Positions 26,540-36,582 of a stretch of 64,000 nt of DNA are shown here, piece after piece; within the stretch, counting starts at the first letter, position 1; every line of letters starts with the position of its first letter. Under the pieces are notes generated by a model that was given only the letters and a program-made list of their open reading frames with translations, was not told where the DNA came from and made no database searches. The stretch is from Helicobacter sp. 13S00401-1. Its GTDB lineage: Bacteria > Campylobacterota > Campylobacteria > Campylobacterales > Helicobacteraceae. The translations under genes were made by a program, and so were the position numbers. The DNA lies in NCBI RefSeq assembly GCF_002272925.1, contig NZ_MLAR01000006.1, forward strand, positions 1 to 64,000, written 5' to 3'.

Positions 26540-27377
26540 CACTAACTTCTTTCATCTCTTCTTTACTTCCAAAAAAGCAAGGTGTGCTTGCATGAAGACT
26601 AGGCACTTTTATATCTAGTAGCCTATCTTTGCCATTGGTAGCAAAACCACCAGCTTTTTCATATATAAAAGCAAAAGGAAAAACTTCAAATAAGATTCTA
26701 AGTTTTCCACTCTTAGCATCACTTGTAGCTGGATAGCTAAATATCCCGCCTTTCTTGCATAAGATCTGATGTAAGTCTGCAACCATCCCCCCACTATATC
26801 TAAGCCTATAACCTTTAGCAAAAAAGGAATCTATTAAGGCTTTATGTTCCTTACTCCAGTGTTGTTGGGTGCCTCCAGGAGAGTTTAACTTGCCCTTAGA
26901 TTCTAAGTTAAAGTCTTGGATAAACTGCCATTTATCTTCACTATAAACATAGTGTTTAGCCTTAGAGCTAGCTACTACCATCTCAAGTCTAGGTCCATAG
27001 ATAAAATAAAGTGCACAAACTAGTTTATCACCACTTAAAGTGCCATCATAGATTCCAAAGATAGAGCCTATGGAGAGGTTAGAATCTACTAGTGAAGAGC
27101 CATCTAATGGATCAAAAGCAACTATTAAGTTAGCATCTTTATTAACATCTACAAACTCAACTTGCTCCTCACTCACATAGCCCTTTACACACTTAAGCTT
27201 TTTTAAAGTATCTCCAAAAAGTAAGTCAGCTTTCATATCTATCTTTAATACATGATCCCCACTTGCATTATTACTCTCAGAGTATCCAGCAAGACGCACT
27301 TTTAGCATCTTACTTAAAGTCACTGCACTAACTTCTAAAGCACGTAAAATCTCTTCTATATCGTTATTATTTGGCAT
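26526..27377 (-). CDS. fbp: Class I fructose-1,6-bisphosphatase
   Basis: Hydrolyses fructose-1,6-bisphosphate in gluconeogenesis. The metal and substrate motif FDPLDGSSLVDSN is near residue 90, followed by GTQQHWS and RLRYSGGMVADLHQIL (substrate binding). The C-terminal block YEKAGGFATNGKDRLLDI is typical. The 283-residue length is normal for epsilonproteobacteria. GGAGAG precedes the ATG, and the gene starts 12 bases after the M23 peptidase gene. Confidence 0.95.
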   Translation of the reverse strand: MPNNNDIEEILRALEVSAVTLSKMLKVRLAGYSESNNASGDHVLKIDMKADLLFGDTLKKLKCVKGYVSEEQVEFVDVNKDANLIVAFDPLDGSSLVDSNLSIGSIFGIYDGTLSGDKLVCALYFIYGPRLEMVVASSKAKHYVYSEDKWQFIQDFNLESKGKLNSPGGTQQHWSKEHKALIDSFFAKGYRLRYSGGMVADLHQILCKKGGIFSYPATSDAKSGKLRILFEVFPFAFIYEKAGGFATNGKDRLLDIKVPSLHASTPCFFGSKEEMKEVSDVYR

Positions 27378-27389
27378 TACTACTCTCCG

Positions 27390-28784
27390 TTATTTAGCTT
27401 CATTTATATTGCCATAAAGTTTGGTTACTGTCTTTATAACCGGGTTAATATTAGTATTAATCCAGTCTTCATCCATCCACTCACTAGGTCTTACATAAAG
27501 ACCTTGTACTAATGTCTCAAGATGCACATGATCCCCAAAAGCAAGCCCTGTATCACCACTTAAGCCTAAAAGCTCACCTGCACTAAGATTGCTTCCAAGC
27601 TTTTCAACCTTAGACATATGTGCATAAAGCGTGCTAAGGCCTAGTTCATGATTTACCATTAAGGTGTTTCCATGCACACTTAATCTTTCATTAATAACTA
27701 CTTTCCCATCATTTTGAAGTGTTAGTTTAGTGTGTCTATGAGTATCTACTAAGTCTATACCCATGTGCATGGCAGTGCCTATGTTTTGCCCTTTAAACCA
27801 GTAAGTTCTTTTATCATAAAAACTACCTACTATACGAGGATTTTTAAAAGGAGTTATAGCGTTAAATGGCTCTAAGGTAGTTACTTCATAGTTAGTTGGC
27901 GTAGCCTTATCTAGTATCTTTTGGGCATCTTGTGTACGCAAAACTTCATTTACATATCTAAAGCGATCTATAAAATCACTTGGAGCATCAACGTTTGTGA
28001 CTTTTATTATCTCATTAATCTTTTTTCTAAGAAAAGATTCTCTAAGTCTGATATTTGACTTCCTCATCATAAAGCCTACACTTTTGTTGATATTAAGCCT
28101 TACTTGAGTTTTATTTAAAGCATCATCAATTGCTATTATCTTACCTTCAAAAAAGTCATTACTACTAGGCCAAGCCATAAGTGTTATATAGATGTCTTTA
28201 CCATCTTTTTGTTTATATAAAAAAGGCTTAAAGGTATTTATCCCATTACTTAAAGAGACACTTTTTACATTTTTACCTTTAACGCTAAAAGCAACTATCG
28301 CACTTCCACCATTACTAATCTTAGGAGACATGGCTATGATTTTTACAACTGGAGACTTAGTATCAACTATGAAGTCTTTTTTTACTAAGGTTTTATTGCC
28401 TCCAAAAAAGCCTGCATTACTCCAGTCTTTAACTTCTAGTAGGTAAGTTATCTTATCACCATCTTTTAAGTTAGCAACTTTAGGAAGATTAATGTCTATA
28501 TTTTTATCTTTTTTTAAAAAGATTCCATATTTTTCGCCTATGACCTTAGAGTTAGAATCTAAGATCTTAAAGCTATACTCTCTTAATCCGCTACTATCAA
28601 ATGACGTGAAACTAACTGCGTTATTTGGATTAATGTACTTAGAATTTAGTGGCACTTTTTCATGGCTAGAGTTAGTTATATAAAGCGTTACGCTGGGCTT
28701 TACTCTTTCAAAACTTGAACTATCAAATAAAACATAGGCAAAAGCAAGTATGATGATGCAGATAACAAACCCGATATAACGCAT
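27390..28784 (-). CDS. M23 family zinc metallopeptidase, membrane anchored
   Basis: Probably trims peptidoglycan cross-links in the periplasm. An N-terminal signal anchor lies at ~5-20. A long non-catalytic region of ~300 residues follows, then the LytM fold with zinc ligands in HMGIDL, the LYAHM motif and GDHVHLE. The 464-residue length and architecture resemble the non-Csd M23 proteins of Campylobacter. The active site looks complete. It is linked to fbp by 12 bases and to the TSUP permease gene by 11. Confidence 0.88.
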   Translation of the reverse strand: MRYIGFVICIIILAFAYVLFDSSSFERVKPSVTLYITNSSHEKVPLNSKYINPNNAVSFTSFDSSGLREYSFKILDSNSKVIGEKYGIFLKKDKNIDINLPKVANLKDGDKITYLLEVKDWSNAGFFGGNKTLVKKDFIVDTKSPVVKIIAMSPKISNGGSAIVAFSVKGKNVKSVSLSNGINTFKPFLYKQKDGKDIYITLMAWPSSNDFFEGKIIAIDDALNKTQVRLNINKSVGFMMRKSNIRLRESFLRKKINEIIKVTNVDAPSDFIDRFRYVNEVLRTQDAQKILDKATPTNYEVTTLEPFNAITPFKNPRIVGSFYDKRTYWFKGQNIGTAMHMGIDLVDTHRHTKLTLQNDGKVVINERLSVHGNTLMVNHELGLSTLYAHMSKVEKLGSNLSAGELLGLSGDTGLAFGDHVHLETLVQGLYVRPSEWMDEDWINTNINPVIKTVTKLYGNINEAK

Positions 28785-28795
28785 TAAAACCTAAC

Positions 28796-29584
28796 CTAAA
28801 AAAGATTTGCTACAGACACGTGGAAAAAGTACTCTATGACCTTATTTAAAGTAGCTAGAACTGAAAGCACATAAATTATTATTAAAACTATCTTGTGCCA
28901 TTTTAAGCTCATCTTAGTTATTAAAAAAATGCCTATGCTTACGCCTATGATGCTTCCTATACCAAGTATGGATCCATTTTTTAAGACCACGTGATCAACA
29001 ACGTGTAATCTTAGCAGAGATACCATCCCAGCAATAGAGCTAAAAACTATAAAAAATAGCGCAACTGGTGCTATCTTTTTACTATCAAGCCCTAGTATCT
29101 TTGAAAGCAAAGGCCCTAGTATAACGCCTCCACCTATACCTAAAGGTATGGCAAAGATGCCAGTTACAAAGCCTATAAAAAGCATACCTATGAATCTTTT
29201 TATCTTATTAACCTGCCTTACTACTGCTTCTTTTTTCTTGTTAAAAATAAAGTTAAGTAAGGAGTAAATACCTACTAGTAAAAAGATAAGCATAAGCCAT
29301 CTTGAAGGTATATAAGTTAAAGCTACTCCACTAAAACCAGCTCCTATAAAGCCACCTATACCAACTGTTAGTCCAACTAAGATAGAAAGCTTTTTAGTCT
29401 TAAGATTAATTATCGTTCCAAAGATTGAAGAAAAAATCATCTGCATAACAGATATGGCAACAGCCTCAGTAGGAGAAACAAAGTAAAGCATAACTGGGAC
29501 TATAACTGTTCCCCCACCTATACCAAACATCCCGCTTAAAGCCCCTGTAACTATGCCAAGAATGGCAAAATACACTATATCCAT
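28796..29584 (-). CDS. TSUP (TauE/SafE) family permease
   Basis: Eight predicted membrane helices in two pseudo-repeats. The first begins GALSGMFGIGGGTVIVPVM, the second FVTGIFAIPLGIGGGVILGPLL, matching the duplicated Gly-rich signature of TauE/SafE proteins. Family members export or import sulfite, sulfoacetate or related sulfur anions; the substrate here is unknown. It is the first gene of a minus-strand group leading to lpxD. Confidence 0.9.
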   Translation of the reverse strand: MDIVYFAILGIVTGALSGMFGIGGGTVIVPVMLYFVSPTEAVAISVMQMIFSSIFGTIINLKTKKLSILVGLTVGIGGFIGAGFSGVALTYIPSRWLMLIFLLVGIYSLLNFIFNKKKEAVVRQVNKIKRFIGMLFIGFVTGIFAIPLGIGGGVILGPLLSKILGLDSKKIAPVALFFIVFSSIAGMVSLLRLHVVDHVVLKNGSILGIGSIIGVSIGIFLITKMSLKWHKIVLIIIYVLSVLATLNKVIEYFFHVSVANLF

Positions 29585-29690
29585 ACTAACCTACCCTTCA
29601 TAAAAGACTAACCACTTAGTCCTAGAACTTTGTAATAACGAAAAAAACTAAGTCTATTGAGAATGAAAATATTTTAGCCAAAAAGACTGC

Positions 29691-29696
29691 TACAAT
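29691..29696 (+). promoter_or_regulatory. -10 box TACAAT before the glycosyltransferase gene
   Basis: TACAAT about 27 bases before the ATG at 29723, giving a short leader of ~20 nt. It is the same -10 sequence as at pstC, metG and htrA. Confidence 0.45.
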
Positions 29697-29722
29697 TAAA
29701 AAGTAAATTAAATGCATAACGG

Positions 29723-31066
29723 ATGGCTATGTCGGATTTCAAACCTCTAATCTCAATTATCACGCCATTTTACAACACTGCTGCTTACTTTAAAGAATGT
29801 TTGGATTCTTTAACCAAACAGACTTATAAAAACTTAGAAATTATCCTCATAGATGATGGCAGCAGCGATAAAAGCCTAGCTATCGCAAAGGAGTATGCAA
29901 CTAAAGATCCTAGAATCTTTATCATCTCTAAGCCTAATGGAGGACAAAGCAGTGCTAGAAACATAGGCCTAGAGTTTATAAGTGGCACAAATCTAAGAGA
30001 AGCACTAAAAAGTAAAGATTATGTAAACCTAACAGCTAGAGAAAAAGAGTTTTTAGAACTAGTAGAGATAAAAGATGCTAATCACATCTTTGTTAAAAAA
30101 GAAGTACTAGAAGATGCTATCTCTAAACTTCCTGAAGATAAATATATACACTTTGTAGATAGTGATGACTTTTTAACACTAGAGTGTATAAAAGACTGTG
30201 TAGATACCCTAACGCCTGAAGTTGATATAGTATGGCATGGAATGTGTACTCAAGTAGAAGGCTATGGGTTAGGAGAGTTTATAGCTGACTACTATATGAT
30301 TTCTTTAAGCAGGTATCCTAAAAAGATACTCTCTACTTATCAGATACTTAATGACTTAGAGTTTGGCCATCTTCCTTGGACTTGTAATGGCATATTTAAA
30401 GCTAGTAAATTAAATGTACTAGATTTAAGATTTCGCTACATAGAGTGTGAAGACCATCTTTTTGGCTTACTGCTTTTTATGAGCTGCTCTATAGGCATAA
30501 CTAAGCAAAGCTACAAAACACACCCAAACCTTAAGCTAGTAAACAAGCAAAGCTATATCTATAGGATAAGGACTAACTCAACTTGTGACTACTTTAAAAG
30601 TAAAGATATAGACTTAGTACCTGAACACCTAAAGCCTATATCTACTTATTTCAAAAACTTTAAAAAACTTAAAAAGTACTATCATGCCTACTGCTTTTCT
30701 ATAGTTTTAGATGAGATATTAGCTCATAAAGACAAGCTTCAACCAGAGGCTTTAAGAGTTATAGTTGCTTCTTATGTGCATATAAGTTTAGGTCTTAAAA
30801 ACCCAAAAGTAGACCCACTAAATGCAAAAGCACTAGATATCAAACTTTTAGAATATATCTACACTCAAAATAAATTTTATAGATTTATCTCAACTAAACC
30901 TAAAACTAGTAAGGTCATCTTTGCTTTTAAAGATGGGGCATTTTTAACTTATAAAGCTGCTAGAAAAACAGCTGTGATGATAATAGTGACACTAGGACTA
31001 AAACAAGCTATCAAAAAACTTTTAAAAAAAGGTGAGTTTAAAACTCCTCCTTCAAATACTAACTAA
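29723..31066 (+). CDS. Family 2 glycosyltransferase, probable LPS/glycan enzyme
   Basis: The N-terminal GT-A fold has ITPFYNTAAYFKECLDSLTKQ, IILIDDGSSD and NGGQSSARNIGLEF. The metal-binding DxD is in FVDSDDF. Between these blocks there is an insert of ~45 residues (about 88-135) seen in some Helicobacter surface-glycan transferases. The C-terminal ~250 residues match no domain I know. No signal peptide; probably at the inner membrane face. The leader has no clear ribosome site; the ATG at 29729 is an alternative start. Confidence 0.85.
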   Translation: MAMSDFKPLISIITPFYNTAAYFKECLDSLTKQTYKNLEIILIDDGSSDKSLAIAKEYATKDPRIFIISKPNGGQSSARNIGLEFISGTNLREALKSKDYVNLTAREKEFLELVEIKDANHIFVKKEVLEDAISKLPEDKYIHFVDSDDFLTLECIKDCVDTLTPEVDIVWHGMCTQVEGYGLGEFIADYYMISLSRYPKKILSTYQILNDLEFGHLPWTCNGIFKASKLNVLDLRFRYIECEDHLFGLLLFMSCSIGITKQSYKTHPNLKLVNKQSYIYRIRTNSTCDYFKSKDIDLVPEHLKPISTYFKNFKKLKKYYHAYCFSIVLDEILAHKDKLQPEALRVIVASYVHISLGLKNPKVDPLNAKALDIKLLEYIYTQNKFYRFISTKPKTSKVIFAFKDGAFLTYKAARKTAVMIIVTLGLKQAIKKLLKKGEFKTPPSNTN

Positions 31067-31111
31067 TCAAGAAACAAACAAACTAGTCATAATTAAGTCA
31101 CTAAACATTCT

Positions 31112-31117
31112 TACAAT
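31112..31117 (+). promoter_or_regulatory. -10 box TACAAT before pstC
   Basis: TACAATGCAAAC lies about 40 bases before the pstC ATG, which itself follows AGGAGAG. No Pho box could be recognised. Confidence 0.45.
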
Positions 31118-31156
31118 GCAAACACTACTTACATTAACTCAAAGATAGGAGAGTAT

Positions 31157-32248
31157 ATGAAAGGACAAAAAGACAAAAAAGCTTCCAAGCAAGAACAAGC
31201 AAACTCTAAGTACTTAGAAGAGCTTGCAAGGGCTAACGAGCTAGAAGCTAGATCTAAAAGCGAAAAGCCTTTAAAGTTTATACTTAGTCCTCTAGCTAAA
31301 AAAGAACGTGAAAAAAAGAGAAAAAAACTAAGATTTTTAAGAAAATTTAGAAGGCTTAGAAAAAATCTAAGACGACATAGAATCACAGTAGCAGACATCA
31401 TCTATCAAAACATCTCCACTATCTTTGCTTGGCTAGTAGTGCTAGTCCTTTTTGCCATAGCAATTAGCATCATCATAAACTCAATCCCCGCTTTTGAAAA
31501 ATTTGGCTTTAGCTTTTTAATCTCTACTAAATGGGATTCTGGCCGTGAGACCTTTGGGGCATTAAATGCTATTTATGGAAGTATCATAGGCGCAATAATA
31601 GCCATGGCTATAGCAGTTCCTATCTCAGTTGGCATAGCTATCTTTTTAACTGAGCTTGCCCATAAGCATGTAAAAACAGTAGTTGGAGTAGCAGTAGAAC
31701 TACTAGCTGCCATACCTTCTATAGTTTATGGCATGGTTGGGCTTATATTTTTAGTACCACTAGTTGCTAAGCTTAGTAGTGATGGAACTAGTATAGGGGT
31801 TGGAATCTTAAGTGCCTCTATAGTCTTAAGCATCATGGTGCTTCCTTTTATGGCGTCTTTAATGAGAGATAGCATAGATGCAACTCCAGACATGCTTAAA
31901 GAATCTGCTTATGGATTAGGGGCTACTCGCTTTGAAGTTGTAAAAGATGTAGTTTTTCCTTATGCAAAAACTGGCGTTGTAGGCTCTATGATACTAGCCT
32001 TATCGCGTGTTTTAGGAGAGACTATGGCAGTGGCACTTTTAATAGGCGGCACACAAAAGATTCCAGCTTCTTTAATACAACCAGCAACTAACATCCCTTC
32101 AACCATAGCTATAAACTTTGGGGAAGCTGGTGAAGGTATATATAGCTCAAGTCTTTTCTACCTAGCCTTAGTCTTGCTAGTCTTAAACTTTATCATCATC
32201 TTCATAGCTAAAAAATTTATAAACAAAAAGGGAGTTAAACATGCATAA
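31157..32248 (+). CDS. pstC: Phosphate ABC transporter permease PstC
   Basis: Inner-membrane half of the high-affinity phosphate importer. Six or more membrane helices follow a charged N-terminal stretch of ~75 residues rich in Lys, Arg and Glu that ordinary PstC proteins lack. Family blocks are GSIIGAIIAMAIAVPISVGIAIF, AAIPSIVYGMVGL and the EAA loop ESAYGLGATRFEV. The 363-residue length is longer than usual because of the extension. It overlaps pstA by eight bases; no pstS or phoU lies in the window. Confidence 0.93.
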   Translation: MKGQKDKKASKQEQANSKYLEELARANELEARSKSEKPLKFILSPLAKKEREKKRKKLRFLRKFRRLRKNLRRHRITVADIIYQNISTIFAWLVVLVLFAIAISIIINSIPAFEKFGFSFLISTKWDSGRETFGALNAIYGSIIGAIIAMAIAVPISVGIAIFLTELAHKHVKTVVGVAVELLAAIPSIVYGMVGLIFLVPLVAKLSSDGTSIGVGILSASIVLSIMVLPFMASLMRDSIDATPDMLKESAYGLGATRFEVVKDVVFPYAKTGVVGSMILALSRVLGETMAVALLIGGTQKIPASLIQPATNIPSTIAINFGEAGEGIYSSSLFYLALVLLVLNFIIIFIAKKFINKKGVKHA

Positions 32249-33083
32249 TGCTAGATTAACAAGACGAAAAGTAGTAAATGTCATAGCTCTTAGTTTTAGT
32301 TATATCTTTGCGATATTTGGCGTTTTAGTCTTACTTTTTATAATAGGTGCTGTGCTTTATAAAGGCTTAAGTCACTTTGGACTTCATCTTTTTATAAATG
32401 ATGACTTAGGGCCAAGGGATGCTAATAGTGGTCTGCGTGCTGCCATAGTTGGACAGATAATCTTAGCAGTTGGAGCAAGCATTATCTCCATACCTATAGG
32501 CTTACTAGCTGGGACATTTTTACGTGAGTACTGCCGTAGTCAAAAGTTACTAGGCCTTGTAAGGATGTGTAGTGACTTATTAAACTCTATGCCAACTATC
32601 ATAATAGCTACTTTTATATACGCCGTAGTAGTGCTTCCAACACATGGCTTTAGCGGCTATGCTGGAATCTTAGCCTTAAGCATAATCATGATTCCTATAG
32701 TTTTAAAAGTAACTGATGATATGCTTTCTTTAGTACCTGATAACTTAAAAGAAGCTGCCATGGCACTAGGGGCTTCAAAGTATAAAATGATAACCCAGAT
32801 AGTTTATAGAGCTGCAAGAAAGGGGCTTATGACTGGAATCTTACTAGCTTTTTGCAGGGTTAGTGGAGAAAGTGCGCCTTTACTTTTTACAGCTAGCAAC
32901 TCTCAAATCCTAACCTTAAACCCAGTAAATCCTATGCCTAGCCTTAGTATATGGATGTATAACTTTGCGACTAATCCAGAACATATCTATCAAACCTTAG
33001 GGTGGAATGCTGCTTTTTTACTAACTGCGTTTATCTTAATAGTAAACATAGCAACACGCCTACTAATAAACAGAAAGAAATAA
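32241..33083 (+). CDS. pstA: Phosphate ABC transporter permease PstA
   Basis: Second membrane subunit of the phosphate importer. Six membrane helices; blocks include [44 protein letters not shown] and the EAA loop [15 protein letters not shown]. The 280-residue length is normal. It begins inside the pstC stop region and is followed 16 bases later by pstB. Confidence 0.94.
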   Translation: MHNARLTRRKVVNVIALSFSYIFAIFGVLVLLFIIGAVLYKGLSHFGLHLFINDDLGPRDANSGLRAAIVGQIILAVGASIISIPIGLLAGTFLREYCRSQKLLGLVRMCSDLLNSMPTIIIATFIYAVVVLPTHGFSGYAGILALSIIMIPIVLKVTDDMLSLVPDNLKEAAMALGASKYKMITQIVYRAARKGLMTGILLAFCRVSGESAPLLFTASNSQILTLNPVNPMPSLSIWMYNFATNPEHIYQTLGWNAAFLLTAFILIVNIATRLLINRKK

Positions 33084-33099
33084 TTTAAGGAGCCTTGTA

Positions 33100-34050
33100 A
33101 TGAAAGACAACAAAAAGCTTGATATCCACAAAGAGATAAAAACTAAGCCTATGACTAAAGAAGATTCTAGTGCTATAGAATCTAAAGACCTTAAAAGTGA
33201 CTTAAAAGATAAAAGTATAAAAAGCCCTAAGCATATAAAAGAGATAAAAGTCACAAAAGACTTAAAAGAGATAAAAGCCCAACCTAAAGAACAAACCATC
33301 TTGCAAGTTAAAAATCTTAGTTTTTATTACCCAAAGGCAAAGGTTGCAAGTATAAAAAATATAAATCTAAAAGTTGATGCTAATAAAGTCTTAGCTCTAA
33401 TAGGACCTAGTGGCTGCGGTAAAAGTACACTTTTAAGGTGTTTTAATCAGATACATAGCCTTTATAGTGGAGTTAAATACGAAGGTGAGATAATTTATGA
33501 AGGGCACAATATCTTAAGTAAAAAAACTGACCTTATAAATCTTAGAAGCAAGATAGGCATGATATTTCAAAAGCCTACTCCTTTCCCTATGAGCATTTTT
33601 GATAATATCGCCTATGGACTAAGACTAAAAGGCATACATTCTAAAATGGAACTTTATCCTAGGATAGAAAAAGCACTTAAAGGGGCTAATCTTTGGACTG
33701 AAGTAAAAGATAGGTTAGATGATAGTGCCATGGGTCTAAGTGGAGGGCAGCAGCAAAGACTTTGCATAGCAAGGGCTATAGTTTTAAACCCTGAAATACT
33801 CCTTTTTGATGAGCCAACTTCCGCCCTAGATCCAATCGCAACTAAGGCTATAGAAGAACTAGTAATAGAGCTAAAGAAAAAAGTCACTATCTTAATAGTC
33901 ACTCATAATATGCAACAAGCTCAGAGGGTAAGTGATGAAACAGCTTTTATGTACCTAGGGAATCTAATAGAGCTTAATAAAACTAAAGATATCTTTGAAA
34001 ATCCAAAAGAAAAGCTAACTAAAGAGTACATTGGCGGTAAGTTTGGTTGA
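33100..34050 (+). CDS. pstB: Phosphate ABC transporter ATPase PstB
   Basis: Cytoplasmic ATPase of the phosphate importer. Walker [10 protein letters not shown] is near residue 105, the Q-loop [16 protein letters not shown] is the PstB hallmark, the signature is [14 protein letters not shown] and Walker [13 protein letters not shown]. The first ~62 residues are a Lys/Glu/Asp/Ser-rich extension not found in typical ~250-residue PstB. AAGGAG precedes the ATG. A hairpin terminator follows the gene. Confidence 0.95.
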   Translation: MKDNKKLDIHKEIKTKPMTKEDSSAIESKDLKSDLKDKSIKSPKHIKEIKVTKDLKEIKAQPKEQTILQVKNLSFYYPKAKVASIKNINLKVDANKVLALIGPSGCGKSTLLRCFNQIHSLYSGVKYEGEIIYEGHNILSKKTDLINLRSKIGMIFQKPTPFPMSIFDNIAYGLRLKGIHSKMELYPRIEKALKGANLWTEVKDRLDDSAMGLSGGQQQRLCIARAIVLNPEILLFDEPTSALDPIATKAIEELVIELKKKVTILIVTHNMQQAQRVSDETAFMYLGNLIELNKTKDIFENPKEKLTKEYIGGKFG

Positions 34051-34092
34051 TATGACAAAATATTAGATTACTACCTAAGTTTATATGCATTC

Positions 34093-34114
34093 ACTCCTAG
34101 CACAGGGAGTTTTT
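34093..34114 (+). terminator. Terminator after pstCAB
   Basis: ACTCC/GGAGT with an 8-base loop, then TTTT. It lies 43 bases past the pstB stop and before purB. Confidence 0.6.
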
Positions 34115-34272
34115 AAGAATAGATTCTATACTTAAAAGATAAGAATCTAAGTGCAAAAAGCCTTTGTAAGTATCACATCTCTAATATCAAAGCCCTAATT
34201 CTAGCTTATGGCATTATTTGCTAAAATCTTAAAAACTCTTTTAAAACCCCCACATAAAAAAGGATAAACATC

Positions 34273-35586
34273 ATGGTTAGTAGATACGCAAGAAAAGAGA
34301 TGCTAGATATCTGGAGTGAACAAAGCAAGTATGAAGCTTGGCTAAAAGTGCAAAAAGCACTAGTTTTAGCGTGGCACAAACTTGGTCTTATAAACAAAGA
34401 AGAAAATGACAAGATTCAAAAAAATGCTAGCTTTAACATAGAACGCATCAATGAGATAGAAGCAGACACTAAGCATGATTTAATAGCCTTTACTACTTCA
34501 GTTGGGGAAAGTTTAGGAGAAGAAAAACGCTGGATTCACTATGGAATCACAAGTAGTGACTGCATAGATACAGCCTTAGCTTTGCAGATAAAAAGCGCTT
34601 TAAGGCTTATCATCCAAGATGTAGAAACTTTGATAGACACTTTAAAGACTAGGGCTTATGAACATAAAGCTACTCTTATGGTAGGAAGGAGTCATGGCAT
34701 ACATGGTGAGCCTATAACCTTTGGGTTAGTTTTAGCAAACTTTGCCAATATGCTTAAGCTTAATCTTAAGAATCTAAAAGAAGTTTTAGATTGCGCAAGT
34801 GTTGGTCAGCTAAGTGGTGCTATGGGGAATATAGCCCATACTCCTTTTGAGTTAGAAGGCATGGTTTGTAAGACTTTAGGGCTCAAACCTGCCCCTATAA
34901 GCTCTCAAGTTATCTCACGTGATATACACGCAAGGGTTATAAGTGAGCTAGCCTTACTAGCTAGTACTTGTGAAAACATAGCCCTAGAAGTAAGACACCT
35001 TCAAAGAAGTGAAGTTTATGAAGCTGAAGAGTACTTTTCACCTAAACAAAAAGGCTCTTCAGCCATGCCCCATAAGAGAAATCCAGTCTTAAGTGAAAAC
35101 ATAACAGGCCTTTGTAGGATGATAAGAAGCTATGTCATCCCAAGTCTAGAAAATGTAAGCCTTTGGCACCAAAGAGATATAAGTCATAGCTCAGTTGAAC
35201 GCTTTGTCTTTCCTGATAGTTTTATAACGGCTGATTTTATGCTTGCTAGGCTTACAGGGCTAATTAAGAATCTAGTGATATATCCAGATAATATGCTTAA
35301 AAACTTAGAGCTTACTGGTGGGCTAGTCTTTTCTCAAAGAGTGCTTTTAGAGCTTCCTAAAAAAGGTTTAAGCCGTGAAGATTCTTATAAGATAGTGCAA
35401 AAAAACGCCATGAAAGTTTGGGAAAGACTTCAAAGTGGGGAAAATGTAAGGGGGCTATTTTTAAAGCTACTTTTAGAAGATGAGACTTTAAGACAGCATT
35501 TAAGTGAAGCAGAGATAAAAGAGTGTTTTGAATATAACTACTATCTTAAAAATGTAGATTTGATACTAAAAAGAGTTTTTGGCTAG
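34273..35586 (+). CDS. purB: Adenylosuccinate lyase
   Basis: Removes fumarate from SAICAR and adenylosuccinate in purine synthesis. The signature SSAMPHKRNP is near residue 261 with the catalytic Ser in the flexible loop. GRSHGIHGEP carries the general acid-base His, and TSSDCIDTA is another family block. The 437-residue length is normal. A radical SAM gene begins two bases after its stop and is likely co-transcribed. Confidence 0.96.
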   Translation: MVSRYARKEMLDIWSEQSKYEAWLKVQKALVLAWHKLGLINKEENDKIQKNASFNIERINEIEADTKHDLIAFTTSVGESLGEEKRWIHYGITSSDCIDTALALQIKSALRLIIQDVETLIDTLKTRAYEHKATLMVGRSHGIHGEPITFGLVLANFANMLKLNLKNLKEVLDCASVGQLSGAMGNIAHTPFELEGMVCKTLGLKPAPISSQVISRDIHARVISELALLASTCENIALEVRHLQRSEVYEAEEYFSPKQKGSSAMPHKRNPVLSENITGLCRMIRSYVIPSLENVSLWHQRDISHSSVERFVFPDSFITADFMLARLTGLIKNLVIYPDNMLKNLELTGGLVFSQRVLLELPKKGLSREDSYKIVQKNAMKVWERLQSGENVRGLFLKLLLEDETLRQHLSEAEIKECFEYNYYLKNVDLILKRVFG

Positions 35587-35588
35587 TT

Positions 35589-36434
35589 TTGAAGTGGCAT
35601 AAAGTTTATATAGAGTTAAGTGATATCTGTCATCTAAAGTGCTCTTTTTGCACACCTAAAAAAGGTGTACGAGGCGTTATGGACTTAGGACTTTTTGCAA
35701 AAATTACCTCTTTTTTAAAGGGCAAGACTAAACTTATAAGCCTTCATGTACTAGGTGATCCTTTAATCTTAAGTCCAGAAAGTTTAAAAGCCTATCTTGA
35801 TATAGCTAAGACTTATGAGCTAAAAGTAGACCTTGTAACTAGTGGCTTTTTTTTAGATGAAAGCTACTTTAAGATTCTAAGTAGCCCTCCTTTGCATCAA
35901 GTAAGCTTTTCTTTAGAATCCTATTTTGCAAATACACACAAACCATCTAACTACTTTGAAAATATAAAGCATTTTTGTGCTTATAAGCTAGAGTGTAAAA
36001 GCGAAGTCTTTATAAACTTAAGACTTTTTAGTGATAGCTTGCATTTAGATTCTATAAAAGAAGATTTTTTAAGTTTTTTTAAAAAAAATGGATTTGAAAA
36101 AGAAGTCAGAGCAACTAAACATGGCTTAAGACTAGCCCCAAAAGTCATACTTAAAACCCATGATAAGTTTAACTGGAGCACTAATACTGCTAAATCTAAG
36201 CCTTTAAGAAGTTCTACTTGTCTAGGGGCTATAAAACAACTAGGCTTTTTATCTAATGGAACTATAGTGCCTTGCTGCATGTGCACAAGTGGTGAGATAA
36301 GCTTTGGAAGCACTTTAACTAACTTAGAAAATTTTTTAGATTCCAAAGACTTTTTAGACTTTACTAGTGCCATGAAACAAGGGGTATTTATAGAAGACTT
36401 TTGCAAGACTTGCACTTTTAAAGGTATAGCCTAA
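35589..36434 (+). CDS. Radical SAM/SPASM-like protein downstream of purB
   Basis: The N terminus has the [4Fe-4S] motif CHLKCSFC (Cys14, 18, 21) and the HVLGDPL strand of the radical SAM barrel. The C-terminal part has further cysteines in CLGAIKQLGFLSNGTIVPCCMC and FCKTCTF, as in SPASM or twitch domains that hold extra clusters. The start is a TTG two bases after the purB stop; the SAM motif so near the N terminus makes any later start impossible. Substrate unknown; the pairing with purB recurs in related genomes as far as I recall. Confidence 0.82.
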   Translation: MKWHKVYIELSDICHLKCSFCTPKKGVRGVMDLGLFAKITSFLKGKTKLISLHVLGDPLILSPESLKAYLDIAKTYELKVDLVTSGFFLDESYFKILSSPPLHQVSFSLESYFANTHKPSNYFENIKHFCAYKLECKSEVFINLRLFSDSLHLDSIKEDFLSFFKKNGFEKEVRATKHGLRLAPKVILKTHDKFNWSTNTAKSKPLRSSTCLGAIKQLGFLSNGTIVPCCMCTSGEISFGSTLTNLENFLDSKDFLDFTSAMKQGVFIEDFCKTCTFKGIA

Positions 36435-36520
36435 GAAAGGTTGCTTTTAAAACTCTAGGCTACCTTTCCACTTAGCTACCTTCACTTAGGCCAAAACCAC
36501 TAAATGCAAAAAAGTTGTAT

Positions 36521-36526
36521 TACAAT
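36521..36526 (+). promoter_or_regulatory. -10 box TACAAT before metG
   Basis: TACAATACTCAC, 57 bases before the metG ATG. AACAAGGAAG provides the ribosome site. Confidence 0.45.
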
Positions 36527-36582
36527 ACTCACATACTAAGATAGACACAAAATGTAATTCTCCAACAAGGAAGTCTCTAGAC

